Shown: piece after piece, positions 6,769-7,388 of the stretch
Position numbering within the stretch: the first letter of the stretch is position 1
Layout of the letters: every line of letters starts with the position of its first letter
Assembly: GCA_019038735.1 (NCBI GenBank)
Contig: JAHOYW010000045.1
Location: forward strand, 1-7,388
Direction: 5' to 3'
From: Victivallales bacterium
GTDB taxonomy: Bacteria; Verrucomicrobiota; Lentisphaeria; Victivallales; Victivallaceae
Length of the DNA stretch: 7,388 bases
The notes under the pieces: model-generated
Database searches by the model: none
What the model was told of the DNA's origin: nothing
Seen by the model: only the letters and a program-made list of their open reading frames with translations
Translations under genes and position numbers: made by a program

Positions 6769-7388
6769 TTAATTTAATAATCCGGTACCGTCGAGACTCT
6801 TCAAAGTGCCTTCTTCGATATCAACGTTTTCACTATCAGTCCAAAAAATAACTTTGTCCCCTTCCATGAGCGTTGGACCGCGCCGCAAAGTCGGTTTGCC
6901 CTTGCTGTCTGTTAAAGTAATCATGTGCTCATTTATTATGTACACACCCTTGTCGCCACGAGCTTCTTGCAGTTGACTTGAATGTTTACGTGCCATAACG
7001 ACATCATCCCAACAGATTATTCTAGTTATTTCTTTAGAATCTCCAATTCCTATATGCTTTGGAGTATCATCCGGGTTTTCCAGATTTGCAGCATCATTTG
7101 CCGCGGCTTGTTCAAGAGTAATATCTTTAGCCAGTATTTTCATTTTTCTACAAGTCAAATCGAAGCGTTCTTCTTCAATTTTGACATTGCCAAGCAAGTC
7201 AGCCACATTCCCGCGAATATTTAAAACAGCTTTATCTGAGTTAATAATCGTTGCTGAATCATCTATATTTTTTGGTTTATTGACAATATGCACACTGTCA
7301 AAGCATTTAATCAAATCAATCTCACGACTATCACTGATAGCGCCATCAGTATTTTTAGCTCCCGGCGCAATGTCTCTCAAAGTAATCT
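6769..7388 (-). CDS. lptA: LptA/OstA-like LPS transport protein, C-terminal part (cut by the right edge)
   Basis: About 205 codons are visible. The frame runs open to the edge, so the start and any signal peptide are outside, and the TTG at 7380 is not the likely start. The sequence is beta-rich, with OstA-type features: GDKGVYIINEHMITLTDS, GPTLMEGDKVIFW and a closing ENVDIEEGTLKSL, as in LptA, which forms the periplasmic bridge that carries LPS. A segment repeats within the protein: DSREIDLIKCFDSVHIVNK (7332-7276) resembles DSKEITRIICWDDVVMARK (7041-6985), 9 of 19 residues identical without gaps. This suggests at least two stacked OstA units. A 20-residue acidic/Ala-rich insert near AAANDAANLENPDD separates them. 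The position directly before lptB supports the assignment; a longer OstA-family protein (for example an LptC-LptA fusion) is possible. Confidence 0.68.
   Translation of the reverse strand, partial: ITLRDIAPGAKNTDGAISDSREIDLIKCFDSVHIVNKPKNIDDSATIINSDKAVLNIRGNVADLLGNVKIEEERFDLTCRKMKILAKDITLEQAAANDAANLENPDDTPKHIGIGDSKEITRIICWDDVVMARKHSSQLQEARGDKGVYIINEHMITLTDSKGKPTLRRGPTLMEGDKVIFWTDSENVDIEEGTLKSLDGTGLLN

Noticed and set aside
1..7388. CRISPR arrays, insertion sequences, toxin-antitoxin or phage-defence systems
   Set aside because: I saw no spaced direct repeats, transposase or nuclease genes; the only accessory-type gene is the partial ATPase at the left edge.

Overview
This is an AT-rich window from a Gram-negative (diderm) bacterium. 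The diderm call rests on the genes: an outer-membrane MlaA domain, a periplasmic tail-specific protease (Prc), and the lipopolysaccharide transport genes lptA-like and lptB. The gene set (long Prc, lptA-lptB-hpf without rpoN, an MlaA-hydrolase fusion) might fit the PVC group such as Lentisphaerae, but that is a low-confidence guess with no marker gene to settle it.

Layout. At the left edge, on the minus strand, is the N-terminal part of an AAA_14/DUF4143-type ATPase with a clear promoter. Next comes tRNA-Gly(GCC), also minus, with encoded CCA. Beyond it lies a roughly 2.3 kb minus-strand gene whose product joins a complete MlaA-like domain to an alpha/beta-hydrolase domain with a recognisable Ser-Asp-His triad. 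Divergent from it, across about 160 bp of promoter DNA, is a full-length prc on the plus strand. Prc ends at a strong hairpin terminator that it shares with the convergent minus-strand cluster lptA-like (cut by the right edge), lptB, hpf.

How the genes fit together. Four of the six protein genes concern the cell envelope. LptA-like and LptB belong to the machine that moves LPS to the outer membrane. MlaA normally removes misplaced phospholipid from the outer leaflet, and Prc trims or degrades periplasmic and envelope proteins. hpf, which quiets ribosomes in stationary phase, sits at the end of the lpt cluster, much as in proteobacterial lptA-lptB-rpoN-hpf clusters but with rpoN missing.

The most interesting item is the MlaA-hydrolase fusion. 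In E. coli, MlaA (transport) and the phospholipase PldA (hydrolysis) are separate and partly redundant ways of clearing surface phospholipid. A single polypeptide with an MlaA channel domain and a probable lipase/esterase domain suggests extraction and hydrolysis could be coupled. That role is inferred, not shown. No mlaFEDCB genes are visible here.
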